Shown here: positions 7,808 through 15,643 of the stretch, piece by piece
How the letters are laid out: the number at the start of each line of letters is the position of its first letter
How positions within the stretch are numbered: the first letter of the stretch is position 1
Assembly: GCF_000185845.1 (NCBI RefSeq)
Contig: NZ_GL629647.1
Coordinates: 1,148,393 to 1,168,228 of the forward strand
DNA length: 19,836 nt
Origin: Segatella salivae DSM 15606
GTDB lineage: Bacteria; Bacteroidota; Bacteroidia; Bacteroidales; Bacteroidaceae
Direction of reading: 5' to 3'
Notes under the pieces: generated by a model
Seen by the model: the letters and a program-made list of their open reading frames with translations, nothing else
Database searches by the model: none
Told to the model about the DNA's origin: nothing
Translations under genes and position numbers: made by a program

Positions 7808-7957
7808 CACCTGCAAAATCAACTTTAGAGGATGCACGACTAATTAAATTTTTATACTCATATAAGTCCAAATGATAATTAAGTATCACTTAAGGTGAAA
7901 TTATAGTGGTAGCTATAAATGGGAAAAGATCCATCGAGATGATGGGTCTTTTTTTTG
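7808..7957 (+). ncRNA. possible small RNA ending at an oriented terminator
   Basis: A strong plus-strand terminator ends at 7957, yet no plus-strand gene lies upstream; the AraC gene runs the other way. TACTTTTA at 7800-7807 is one base from the TAnnTTTG -7 element, so a transcript of about 145 nt is possible. No -33 element stands at the expected distance. Only tiny reading frames of eight codons or fewer are present. This is an inference from the terminator. Confidence 0.3.
7924..7957 (+). terminator. intrinsic terminator, plus-strand oriented
   Basis: AAAAGATCCATC (7924-7935), loop GAGAT, and GATGGGTCTTTT (7941-7952) form a 12-bp stem running into eight T (7949-7956). The single non-Watson-Crick pair is U-G on the plus strand but would be A-C on the minus strand, so it works best for plus-strand transcripts. 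Confidence 0.75.
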
Positions 7958-7964
7958 TTATCAT

Positions 7965-8067
7965 AAGCCCGAATGAAACTAAAACCAAGCTTGTATGTAT
8001 CTAAAACTAAGTTCGTATATAGCTAAACCTAAGCCCGAATGAAGCAAATCTGAGGCTTGAACAAATC
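7965..8067. repeat. degenerate tandem repeat, 22-bp unit, four and a half copies
   Basis: Units start at 7965, 7987, 8009, 8031 and 8053, exactly 22 bp apart. The first four open with AAGCCCGAATG, AAGCTTGTATG, AAGTTCGTATA and AAGCCCGAATG, and the first three then carry a CTAAA segment. The fifth is partial (AGGCTTGAAC). Since 22 is not a multiple of three the array cannot be a coding repeat. It lies between the terminator at 7957 and the hairpin after fumarase. Function unknown. Confidence 0.6.
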
Positions 8068-8093
8068 AAATCACGACACAAACTGACTTTACA

Positions 8094-8112
8094 CCTTATA
8101 TATATAGAAGCC
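8094..8112 (+). repeat. copy 1 of a 19-bp intergenic motif
   Basis: CCTTATATATATAGAAGCC here recurs at 19771-19789 with 18 of 19 bases identical (A for G at position 17). Each copy leads directly into a hairpin: here the 13-bp stem after fumarase, there a short CTCGT/ACGAG stem. It looks like part of a dispersed intergenic repeat. Confidence 0.45.
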
Positions 8113-8150
8113 TTGCAACAAACCAAATAGGTCATTGCAAGGCTTCTTTT
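8106..8150 (-). terminator. hairpin downstream of fumarase, possibly bidirectional
   Basis: AGAAGCCTTGCAA (8106-8118) and TTGCAAGGCTTCT (8135-8147) form a perfect 13-bp stem with a 16-nt loop. It lies about 95 nt beyond the fumarase stop. The T4 tract follows on the plus side; on the minus side the stem is followed by an alternating TA tract instead of poly-U. It could stop fumarase transcripts and anything from the left. Confidence 0.6.
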
Positions 8151-8241
8151 GCTTTATTTCCACTTATCTCAACAAAGCGATTATGCAATCGTTACAAACG
8201 AAACGCTACACGACAAGCCTGCTGAGACAAGGAAATCTCTT

Positions 8242-9897
8242 TTATTTTGTGCAGTTACAAGGCGTCCATGGTTTCAATTCCTTAAAGAAATCATGTCCTT
8301 TATCGTCTACAAGTATGAAGGCAGGGAAGTCTTCTACGCGAATCTTCCATACTGCTTCCATTCCCAATTCAGGATATTCCACACACTCAATGCTCTTGAT
8401 GCTGCTCTGAGAAAGCACCGCAGCAACGCCTCCAATGGTACCCAAATAGAAGCCACCATGCTTTTTACATGCATCAGTTACAACCTGAGTGCGGTTTCCT
8501 TTGGCTATCATCACGAGTGAACCACCATGCTCTTGGAACTCATCTACATAGGGATCCATGCGGTTTGCGGTAGTAGGACCCATAGAACCACAGGCATATC
8601 CTTCTGGAGTTTTAGCCGGACCAGCATACAAAACAGGGTAATCCTTAATGTATTGAGGTAGATCTTCGCCCGCATCTAAACGCGCTTTGAGTTTTGCATG
8701 GGCTATATCTCTTGCAACAATAATAGTTCCTTTGAGGTTAACTCGAGTGCTTACAGGATACTTTGTGAGTTCCGCACGCACGGCATCCATGCCTTTATCC
8801 AAGTCAATCTCAATGCCCTTAGCTCCTTCTCCAGGCTTTCTATACTCCTCAGGGATAAGTTCTGACGGGTTCATATCCATCTTTTCAAGCCATATTCCCT
8901 CTGCATTGATCTTCGCTTTGATGTTTCTGTCGGCCGAACAACTAACTCCCATGCCGATAGGACAACTTGCTCCATGACGTGGAAGACGTATAACACGGAT
9001 GTCATGTGCAAAGGCTTTGCCACCAAACTGAGCGCCAAGACCAATCTTATGAGCCTCTTCAAGAAGCTTGTTCTCAAGATCTATGTCTCTGAAAGCACGC
9101 CCTGTTTCGTCTCCTGTGGTAGGAAGATTGTCGTAATATTTAATAGATCCCAGCTTAACTGTAAGCAGATTCTTCTCTGCAGAAGTACCACCCACAACGA
9201 AACAAATATGATATGGTGGGCAAGCTGCAGTGCCTAGACTCTTCATTTTCTCTACCAAGAACGGCAAAAGTGTACCTTCATTCTGGATAGTTGCTTTCGT
9301 CATAGGATAGAAGTAGGTTTTATTTGCCGAGCCACCACCCTTTGCTACCATCACAAAACGATACTCGTCACCTTCTGTTGCCTCTATATCTATCTGCGCC
9401 GGAAGGTTACATTTCGTGTTAACTTCGTCATACATGTTCAAAGGTGCATTCTGAGAGTAACGCAGATTGTCTTCAGTGAACGTGTTATACACACCTTTTG
9501 ACAAGGCCTCTTCATCCTCAAAGCCAGTCCAAATCTGCTGACCTTTCTCGCCATGGATAATCGCTGTACCCGTGTCTTGACAGAAAGGAAGAACACCTTT
9601 GACTGCAGTCTCAGCATTACGAAGGAATTGTAACGCTACATACTTATCGTTTTCAGAAGCTTCCGGGTCACGAAGTATGGCGGCAACTTGCTCATTGTGC
9701 GCCCTACGTAGACTGAATTCTACATCGTGAAACGCTTGTTGTGCAAGATAAGTTAAGGCTTCCTTTGACACCTTCACAATCTGTTTGCCTTCAAATTCGC
9801 TTGTGGTCACACCTTCTTTCGTCAGAAAACGATACTCAGTATCATCCTTTCCAACTTGAAACATCGGTGCATACTTGAATTCAACTTTGTTTGCCAT
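8242..9897 (-). CDS. fumA: class I fumarate hydratase (iron-sulfur fumarase)
   Basis: The 551-residue enzyme interconverts fumarate and malate, using an oxygen-sensitive 4Fe-4S cluster. Cluster cysteines are visible as C106 (LPFCQDTGTA), C226 (GTAACPPYH) and C320 (GVSCSADRN), with C312 nearby. The N-terminal alpha domain carries KGGGSANKTYFYPM (about 186-199). The C-terminal beta domain carries YAGPAKTPEGYACGSMGPTT, which fits the catalytic lobe of FumA/FumB-type enzymes. Length matches the two-domain fused form. The gene stands alone with its own promoter motif. In an anaerobe this enzyme runs malate to fumarate in the succinate branch. The symbol reflects the class; fumB would be equally valid. 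Confidence 0.95.
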   Translation of the reverse strand: MANKVEFKYAPMFQVGKDDTEYRFLTKEGVTTSEFEGKQIVKVSKEALTYLAQQAFHDVEFSLRRAHNEQVAAILRDPEASENDKYVALQFLRNAETAVKGVLPFCQDTGTAIIHGEKGQQIWTGFEDEEALSKGVYNTFTEDNLRYSQNAPLNMYDEVNTKCNLPAQIDIEATEGDEYRFVMVAKGGGSANKTYFYPMTKATIQNEGTLLPFLVEKMKSLGTAACPPYHICFVVGGTSAEKNLLTVKLGSIKYYDNLPTTGDETGRAFRDIDLENKLLEEAHKIGLGAQFGGKAFAHDIRVIRLPRHGASCPIGMGVSCSADRNIKAKINAEGIWLEKMDMNPSELIPEEYRKPGEGAKGIEIDLDKGMDAVRAELTKYPVSTRVNLKGTIIVARDIAHAKLKARLDAGEDLPQYIKDYPVLYAGPAKTPEGYACGSMGPTTANRMDPYVDEFQEHGGSLVMIAKGNRTQVVTDACKKHGGFYLGTIGGVAAVLSQSSIKSIECVEYPELGMEAVWKIRVEDFPAFILVDDKGHDFFKELKPWTPCNCTK

Positions 9898-9947
9898 AAT
9901 GTTTTTTGTTTATATATTGTTTCGAATTTCCAATTGAATAACCTCTG

Positions 9948-9955
9948 CAAAGGTA
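9948..9955 (-). promoter_or_regulatory. -7 element of the fumarase promoter
   Basis: TACCTTTG on the minus strand (9955-9948) is a perfect TAnnTTTG element about 50 bp before the ATG at 9897. No clear TTTG is found 19-21 bp upstream, so the call rests on the -7 match and position. Confidence 0.5.
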
Positions 9956-10015
9956 TAAAAAAACTATGTAACGCATAGCGAATTTCACCTTTTTCACACT
10001 CTAAATCGGTCTTAT

Positions 10016-10047
10016 TTTAATGCATCGTTTCTACCCCTTTAATGCAT
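10016..10047. repeat. pair of 10-bp direct repeats spaced 22 bp
   Basis: TTTAATGCAT occurs at 10016-10025 and again at 10038-10047, a start-to-start distance of 22 bp. The pair lies about 120 bp upstream of the fumarase start in the divergent gap between fumarase and nitroreductase. It may be a protein-binding pair; the sequence is short and AT-rich, so chance is possible. Confidence 0.35.
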
Positions 10048-10125
10048 ATTAAACACGAAATGACTATATCTATCATTCAATTACCATTATAACAACGAAA
10101 CAAAGTGACGCAGATTAGTCAGTGA

Positions 10126-10182
10126 TTTGAGGCATTTCACCGCACAAAATGCCTCAAAACACCTGCTCATTTGAGGCATTTT
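10126..10182. repeat. three alternating copies of a 12-mer able to form two exclusive hairpins
   Basis: TTTGAGGCATTT (10126-10137), its exact reverse complement AAATGCCTCAAA (10147-10158) and a third forward copy (10170-10181) lie in a row. The middle copy can pair with either neighbour through perfect 12-bp stems with loops of 9 and 11 nt. Only one hairpin can form at a time. The group sits about 150 bp upstream of the nitroreductase and upstream of its promoter, so it is not in that gene's leader. Confidence 0.65.
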
Positions 10183-10268
10183 ATCACACCAAAGCAAGCC
10201 CTTTGCATAACTAACTCATTGACAACGCACTAAAAAAGAAAGTGTATGACATCACAACTTGATTTGAT

Positions 10269-10300
10269 GTTGCTAATATCGAATATTTTATGTAACTTTG
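10269..10300 (+). promoter_or_regulatory. promoter of the nitroreductase gene
   Basis: GTTG (10269-10272), a 20-bp spacer and TAACTTTG (10293-10300) match the Bacteroidetes consensus. The start site should fall near 10306, which rules out a TTG start at 10298 and supports ATG 10331. Confidence 0.7.
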
Positions 10301-10330
10301 TTTCCATTGACATCAGCTAATAAAATAATT

Positions 10331-11080
10331 ATGGATACATTGCAAAACAGAAGGACTATCAGGAAATATTCAGCCAAAGAGGTTAGTGATTCACTGCTAA
10401 ACCGATTATTAGAAACGGCCGAACGCACACCCACCATGGGCAATTTGCAACTTTATAGTGTTGTAGTGACGCGCCAACAAGAGGGAAAAGAGCGTTTGGC
10501 TCCAGCCCATTTCCATCAAAAAATGGTAACAGAGGCACCTGTAGTACTAACGATTTGCGCCGACTTCAGACGTACTTCACTCTGGGCGGAGCATCGAAAG
10601 GCTACACCGGGCTATGCAAATTATCTCTCGTTTATGAACGCAGCAACGGATGCTTTGCTTTACACGCAGACCTTATGTAACCTTGCCGAAGCCGAAGGTT
10701 TAGGCACTTGTTTTCTTGGAACGACACTTTACACGCCACAAATGATTATCGATGCGCTCCAGCTTCCACGCTTGGTATTCCCTGTTGCCACTATAACCAT
10801 GGGATGGCCTGACGAAAATCCGGAGTTAACAGACCGTCTTCCGCTGCATGGAATCGTGCATCAAGAGTGCTATAAAGACTATAATGCAGACGCGATTGAT
10901 GACATCTATCACGACAAAGAGGCGCTATCCGAGAACCAAAATTTCGTGAAAATAAATCATAAAGAGACGTTGGCGCAGGTGTATACTGATATCCGTTACA
11001 CGAAAAAAGATAACGAATCGATGAGTAAAGGCTTCTTAGAAGCGTTGCAGAGGCAGGGGTTTTTGGGAGTTGACGAGTAG
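10331..11080 (+). CDS. nitroreductase family protein (NfsA-like, FMN-dependent)
   Basis: This 249-residue cytoplasmic flavoprotein has the family N-terminus NRRTIRKYSAKEV (FMN phosphate-binding arginines) and the APVVLTICADF strand. Later come the GLGTCFLGTTLY loop and a C-terminal KFxExL-like tail SKGFLEALQRQGF. Overall order and length fit the NfsA/FRP group that reduces nitro compounds, quinones or flavins with NADPH. The true substrate is unknown. ATG 10331 is chosen because the promoter overlaps the longer reading. The last codons and stop (GGA GTT GAC GAG TAG) lie inside the first copy of the adjacent repeat array, so the natural C-terminus may have been altered by repeat insertion. Confidence 0.88.
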   Translation: MDTLQNRRTIRKYSAKEVSDSLLNRLLETAERTPTMGNLQLYSVVVTRQQEGKERLAPAHFHQKMVTEAPVVLTICADFRRTSLWAEHRKATPGYANYLSFMNAATDALLYTQTLCNLAEAEGLGTCFLGTTLYTPQMIIDALQLPRLVFPVATITMGWPDENPELTDRLPLHGIVHQECYKDYNADAIDDIYHDKEALSENQNFVKINHKETLAQVYTDIRYTKKDNESMSKGFLEALQRQGFLGVDE

Positions 11081-11706
11081 ACAAGTTGACGGGTTGACAA
11101 GTTATTTGCAAAGCAATACACAACTCGTTTACTCGTCAATTATTATTAGAGACGACAGCAACACAAGGGGGTGATAGAGTTGACGAGTAGACAAGTTGAC
11201 GGGTTGACAAGTTATTTGTAAACTTAGATAACAAGAGTTTTGCAGCGATTCCTATCAAAAGTTGACGGGTTGACAAGTTATTTGCAAACTCAAATAACAA
11301 GAGTTTTGCAGTGTTTCCTATTAAAAGTTGACGGGTTGACAAGTTATTTGCTAACTTATAAAACAAGAGTTTTGCAGTGTTTCCTATTAAAAGTTGACGG
11401 GTTGACAAGTTATTTGCTAACTTATAAAACAAGAGTTTTGCAGTGTTTCCTATTAAAAGTTGACGGGTTGACAAGTTATTTGCAAACTCAAATAAAAAAG
11501 GTTTTGCAGCATTTCCTATCAAAAGTAAACGGGTAAACAAGTTGTTTGCTAACCAACAGCCAACTTGTTTACCCGTCAATCGTTATTAAGGACGGTCGTA
11601 AACGCATGTATTTTTATAAGTAGACGAGTTGACAAGTTATTGTTAAAGGTTCAAATAACATGTCTACCCGTTTATAGTCAACTTGTCAACTCCTCCACTT
11701 GTCAAC
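11066..11706. repeat. palindromic and tandem repeat array with exact 66-bp period
   Basis: The core GTTGACGGGTTGACAAGTTA begins at 11195, 11261, 11327, 11393 and 11459, and a changed copy at 11525, each exactly 66 bp apart. Units at 11327 and 11393 are identical. Flanking modules form hairpins: 11070-11088 with 11121-11139 (17 of 19 pairs), 11529-11544 with 11561-11576 (perfect 16 bp), and 11626-11638 with 11680-11692 (perfect 13 bp). The two modules ending near 11160 and 11600 share a similar tail (CGTCAAT, TTATTA, GACG). Each 66-bp unit also holds a TTGCAAACTC / GAGTTTTGCA pairing with a bulge. The array fills the whole space between the convergent nitroreductase and transporter genes. Confidence 0.9.
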
Positions 11707-11714
11707 CTCTCCCC

Positions 11715-13172
11715 TTACTCCAAAACAATTGGTTTGTATTTAGGTACGAGCAGTTTCATAATACTCCAGCCGATGAGATAAGCCACAGCACAGATACAAA
11801 AGACTATCATGTAGCCGGCAGGCTTGCCTTCAAAGCCCATGAAAGAGAACGAAGCACCTTGTGCTTCCGCATAGGTGAAGAGCATACCCGAGCCTTTATT
11901 AATCATAAACGAACTCACTCCGCCTGCCATTGCGCCTATACCGGTGATGGTAGCTATCGTTGATTTAGGGAACATATCGCCTATAGTTGAATAGAGATTT
12001 GCCGACCATGCCTGATGTCCTGCACCCAAAAGACCAATAATTATGGCTGGCCACCACGGACTATATGCACCAAGTGGCTGGGCGAAAAGTCCCAAAACAG
12101 GGAAGCAAGCGAAGATAAGCATCGCACGCATGCGACCGATATAGGGATTCATTCCTTTCTTATCAACGAAATAAGTGGGCAGATAGCCACCGCCAATACT
12201 AAGGATTGTGCAGATAGCATAAAGCGTAAAGACTAACGATATGCCCATGGTGGAATCGCTCTTATAGCCATATTGGTCAGAGAAATAGGCCGGAGCCCAG
12301 AACAAGAAGAACCACCACACGCCATCAGTCATGAACTTTCCAACAATGAATGACCATGTTTGCTTGTATGAAAAGCATTTCATGAAGCTGATAGTATGCT
12401 CATTTTCATCTTTCTTTTCAATCTGTTCCATCGACGAAAAGTTACTATCTTGCTCAATATAACATAGTTCTGACTTGTTAACATGCTTGCTTTTAGCCGG
12501 TTTTTCATAAAGCCATAGCCAGAAACCCATCCAGATATAGCCCAAGACGCCTATGATAATAAAGGCCATTTCCCAACCCCATGCACGAGCAAGTAATGGA
12601 ATTGTGGCTGGCGCGGCTAAGGCTCCGACCGATGCTCCGCTATTAAATATCGAAGTAGAAAAGGCTCTATCCTTCTTAGGAAAGTACTCGGCAGTGACTT
12701 TTATGGCTGCCGGGAAGTTGCCAGCTTCACCAACTGCCAAGATCAAACGACACGAAAGGAACAGCCAAACGCTTATCGTGGCGATGGCAACTGCAGCAGA
12801 ACTCCCCGCTTGTACTAAGCGAAGAGCTTCTATACTGTCATATCCTTCTATCCGCATTGCTACCCATCCGCAGCCCGCATGCATCACAGCACCAGTAGAC
12901 CAGACAAGAATTGCAATGAGATATCCTTTTTTTGTGCCCATCCAATCAATGAACTTACCCGCAAAAAGATTAGCAATGGCGTAGAAAATAGAAAACAATC
13001 CCGTTATTGTTCCATAGTCATCATCCGTCCAATGGAATTCAGGCGCAATGAAATCTTTCCAAGTTAACGACAAAACTTGACGGTCCATATAGTTGATTGT
13101 GGTTGCAATGAAGAGCAAAGCACATATCACCCACCGGAAGTTTGACATCTTTGCAGATTGTATTTTGTTCAT
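11715..13172 (-). CDS. exuT: MFS transporter, ExuT-like (hexuronate / anion-cation symporter family)
   Basis: This 485-residue inner-membrane protein has about twelve hydrophobic segments. Near the N-terminus, INYMDRQVLS matches the NYMDR signature of the anion:cation symporter family to which ExuT and GudP belong. The first loop has GKFIDWMGTKKGYL, the MFS loop motif. A central hydrophilic stretch (SELCYIEQDSNFSSMEQIEK) is the usual break between the two halves. It lies 19 nt after kduI, so it is the third gene of the operon. It likely imports hexuronates or ketodeoxyuronates in proton symport. An in-frame T7 tract at 12927-12933 is intact here, unlike the similar run in gatC. Confidence 0.88.
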   Translation of the reverse strand: MNKIQSAKMSNFRWVICALLFIATTINYMDRQVLSLTWKDFIAPEFHWTDDDYGTITGLFSIFYAIANLFAGKFIDWMGTKKGYLIAILVWSTGAVMHAGCGWVAMRIEGYDSIEALRLVQAGSSAAVAIATISVWLFLSCRLILAVGEAGNFPAAIKVTAEYFPKKDRAFSTSIFNSGASVGALAAPATIPLLARAWGWEMAFIIIGVLGYIWMGFWLWLYEKPAKSKHVNKSELCYIEQDSNFSSMEQIEKKDENEHTISFMKCFSYKQTWSFIVGKFMTDGVWWFFLFWAPAYFSDQYGYKSDSTMGISLVFTLYAICTILSIGGGYLPTYFVDKKGMNPYIGRMRAMLIFACFPVLGLFAQPLGAYSPWWPAIIIGLLGAGHQAWSANLYSTIGDMFPKSTIATITGIGAMAGGVSSFMINKGSGMLFTYAEAQGASFSFMGFEGKPAGYMIVFCICAVAYLIGWSIMKLLVPKYKPIVLE

Positions 13173-13191
13173 TCTTATTTTCTTTAAAGAA

Positions 13192-14124
13192 TTATTTTAT
13201 TGAAGGAATCTTAACGACTTGCATGTCCGTATAAATCAAATTCTCTCCTGCCATGCCCCAAATGAACGTGTAATTACTTGTTCCTGCCGCACAATGTATA
13301 CTCCATTGCGGTGAGATTACAGCCTGTTCATTGCTCAACCAGATTGGTCTTGTCTCTTGAGGCTCACCCATTACGTGGAGAATCTTTTGACTTTCCGGCA
13401 AGTTATAATAGAAATAAGCTTCCATTCTGCGCATATGTGTGTGGGCAGGCATGGTATTCCACACCGAGCCTACATTGAGTTCAGTGATTCCCATCTGTAA
13501 TTGACACGTGTGAACTCCAGCAACTCCGTCGATAATCATTTGGTGAATAACGCGGTCATTGCTTTCTTTTAGAGAACCAGCCTTTATGTTTTTGGCCTCC
13601 TTTAGCGTCACTTTCTTCGTTGGATAGGATTGATGTGCGCAAGCACTATTCATATAAAACTTTGCAGGATGACTTGGATCGTCACTCGAAAGCACTATAT
13701 CTTTATTGTTTTTCTCATCAGCTCGCCCCACATAAAGTGCCTCTTGGAATCCCAATTCATAGTTTTTTCCATCCACAGTAACCGTGCCTTTACCTCCTAC
13801 ATTGATGATACCCAGCTCGCGATTATCAAGTAATCGTTGTTTGTCTTGAGGCTTATCAGTATGTAAAGGCTCAATAGATGTAAGACGAATTGGAGCAGTT
13901 GTGGGTTCAGCTCCACCGATTAAAAAGCGATCATACATGCTATACACCCAGTTAACTTCACCAGGTGAGAACACCTTTTCTATCGCAAACTCCTTTCGAA
14001 GACGTTCCGTGTCATAATGCTTTGCGTCTTCTGGGTGGTTAGCCCACCTCACTTCATAATTCACTTGTGCCATACTTACGGTTACACTAAGGCCTAAAAC
14101 CAAGGTTAATAATGTCTTTTTCAT
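13192..14124 (-). CDS. kduI: 5-dehydro-4-deoxy-D-glucuronate isomerase with a Sec signal peptide
   Basis: The enzyme isomerises 5-keto-4-deoxyuronate, the rearranged product of unsaturated uronates, to 3-deoxy-D-glycero-2,5-hexodiulosonate in pectin and glycosaminoglycan breakdown. The metal site is visible: H228 and H230 in PAHTHMRRME, E235, and H277 in WSIHCAAGT. Other family signatures are LGIINVGGKGTVTVDG, YPTKKVT, TCQLQMGITEL and GEPQETR. Length is 310 residues against about 280 for cytoplasmic KduI. The excess is an N-terminal MKKTLLTLVLGLSVTVSMAQ, a textbook signal peptide with a likely cut after SMA. KduI is normally cytoplasmic, so this one is predicted to act in the periplasm. It starts 2 nt after the gatC stop. 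Confidence 0.93.
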   Translation of the reverse strand: MKKTLLTLVLGLSVTVSMAQVNYEVRWANHPEDAKHYDTERLRKEFAIEKVFSPGEVNWVYSMYDRFLIGGAEPTTAPIRLTSIEPLHTDKPQDKQRLLDNRELGIINVGGKGTVTVDGKNYELGFQEALYVGRADEKNNKDIVLSSDDPSHPAKFYMNSACAHQSYPTKKVTLKEAKNIKAGSLKESNDRVIHQMIIDGVAGVHTCQLQMGITELNVGSVWNTMPAHTHMRRMEAYFYYNLPESQKILHVMGEPQETRPIWLSNEQAVISPQWSIHCAAGTSNYTFIWGMAGENLIYTDMQVVKIPSIK

Positions 14125-14126
14125 AT

Positions 14127-15576
14127 TTAATCTGCATTTTTTTCACTCGCAATAATCCTGCGTCGATTGAATAACATCAGTGCTATTGTCACACAAATTA
14201 ACAATACCATGCCAACATATTTCAATGAAGCAGTCGCTTTATAGATAGCCCATCCAAAGAAACTTGAGGCAAAATCAAGTGCACCTCCCAAGAAACCATC
14301 AGGTATTTTGGCTGCTTTGTCACCCGTTTCTGCATAGACTGAGGCTGCAGCTTGCGTGAAAGCAGGAGCCATATCCGTAACAAAATAGAGGCCGAAAACA
14401 AGCACAACAAGGCCGATAATGAATGTTCTCACAACGTTTCCCTTTGTAAATGGCAACACCATTGGGAACAAATAGAACATCCCTGCCAATGAAGCTAACG
14501 GCAGAAATTGGTTTCCTGGCAAGAAAACGGCTAAGGCTAAGATGGTTGGAATGAGGAAAAGTGACACCACAAGTGTTGTGGGATGTCCAATCACTAAAGC
14601 CGGACTCATACCTATATAAATTCGTTTTCCTTTGAATTTCTTAGCTACAAGCGACTTCGTTCGTTCCGAAATAGGCATCAATCCATCGATAAACAACTTC
14701 GTGATTCGAGGGATTAGTTCCATCACAGCGCCCATAATCACACCCAAAGCCAACACATTTTTCACAATGCTTACTGTGGCATCTGTTGCCGTTGTGCCTG
14801 GAGCAGTCTTACGAAGTTCGTCTAAATAGCCCGCAAAGTTTGTGATATGGCCAGCTTCTCCGAATAGCGCTATCAAACCACCAACGATTACTCCCAGCAC
14901 AAGAGGGTCGCCAAGTTCGCCAAACTTGCGTTTAAGTCCTTCGGCATCTATATCTAATTTATTAAAGCCTGGAATCTTTTTTTAGAAGTTTATTGATAAG
15001 AAGTGCAAAGGGAACAAAGCTCTGACAGAACGGCTGGGGAATGGAAATACCTTCCAAATCATAATATTTTTGGAAACGTTCTGCCGTTAAGTCTGCAAAG
15101 ACCAGCGTTATAATATAGCATACTATGGCTGCAAAATATCCCCAAAGTAGGCTTTCTCCCATCACAAAATAAGCCACTGCACCAATGAAAGCAAAGTGCC
15201 AATAGTTCCAAAGGTCAATGTTCACAGTGCGTGTTGTCTTTGTAATGAGCATTAAAAAGTTAACTCCTAAACACACAGGGATAATCAAAGCACCCACCGC
15301 AGTGTTATAAGCCACGGCAGCAGCTGCAGGCCATCCCATGTCAAAGACATTGAGTTGGAGATGATAAAAGTCTGAGATTGAACTCAAAGGCGTGTTGAAA
15401 TTCGTCGTGAGTAAGGCCGTTACAACGCCCAATCCCACAAAGCCCACGCCAACATAAAGGCCCGATTTCAACGCTTTTCCAAAGCCCATGCCTATGCATA
15501 TGCCTATGATTGTAAAGAGAATCGGCATCATCACACTCGCTCCGAAGCTGATGATGTAGCTAAAAATTTGTTCCAT
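14127..15576 (-). pseudogene. gatC: PTS galactitol-type EIIC transporter (GatC-like), split by a +1 shift at A7
   Basis: Two frames make one GatC-type membrane protein. The N-terminal part runs from ATG 15576 (MEQIFSYIISFGASVMMPIL) to a stop just after the poly-A run. The C-terminal part continues in another frame to 14127. The join is seven A on the minus strand (T7 at 14977-14983). With six A the protein reads through INKLLKKIPGFNKLD into the KRKFGELGDP segment, as in EIIC proteins, giving about 482 residues. Recognisable parts are GLYVGVGFVGLGVV, VFDMGWPAAAA, TRTVNIDLWNYWHF, ALVIGHPTT and PGNQFLPLASLAG. An upstream ATG at 15633 lies at the promoter and is unlikely. No EIIA, EIIB, HPr or EI gene is present. 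It is first in an operon with kduI and exuT. Confidence 0.85.
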
Positions 15577-15643
15577 GTATTGGTTTTTCGATTTTAAGTT
15601 GTAGATTGTTTTCTTGATTTCAGCGTTCTCCACGCATTAAATG

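Noticed and set aside
10298..10330. TTG start giving a longer nitroreductase
   Set aside because: The codon overlaps the -7 promoter element, and the family N-terminus fits ATG 10331.
11136..11579. Long frames on both strands with a 22-residue repeated protein pattern
   Set aside because: They arise because the 66-bp DNA period is a multiple of three and the unit lacks stops in several frames. There is no promoter or start context, and the DNA is palindromic.
11195..11590. CRISPR array
   Set aside because: The whole 66-bp unit is repeated, with no unique spacers, and no cas genes are nearby. The 22-bp arrays likewise have no spacers.
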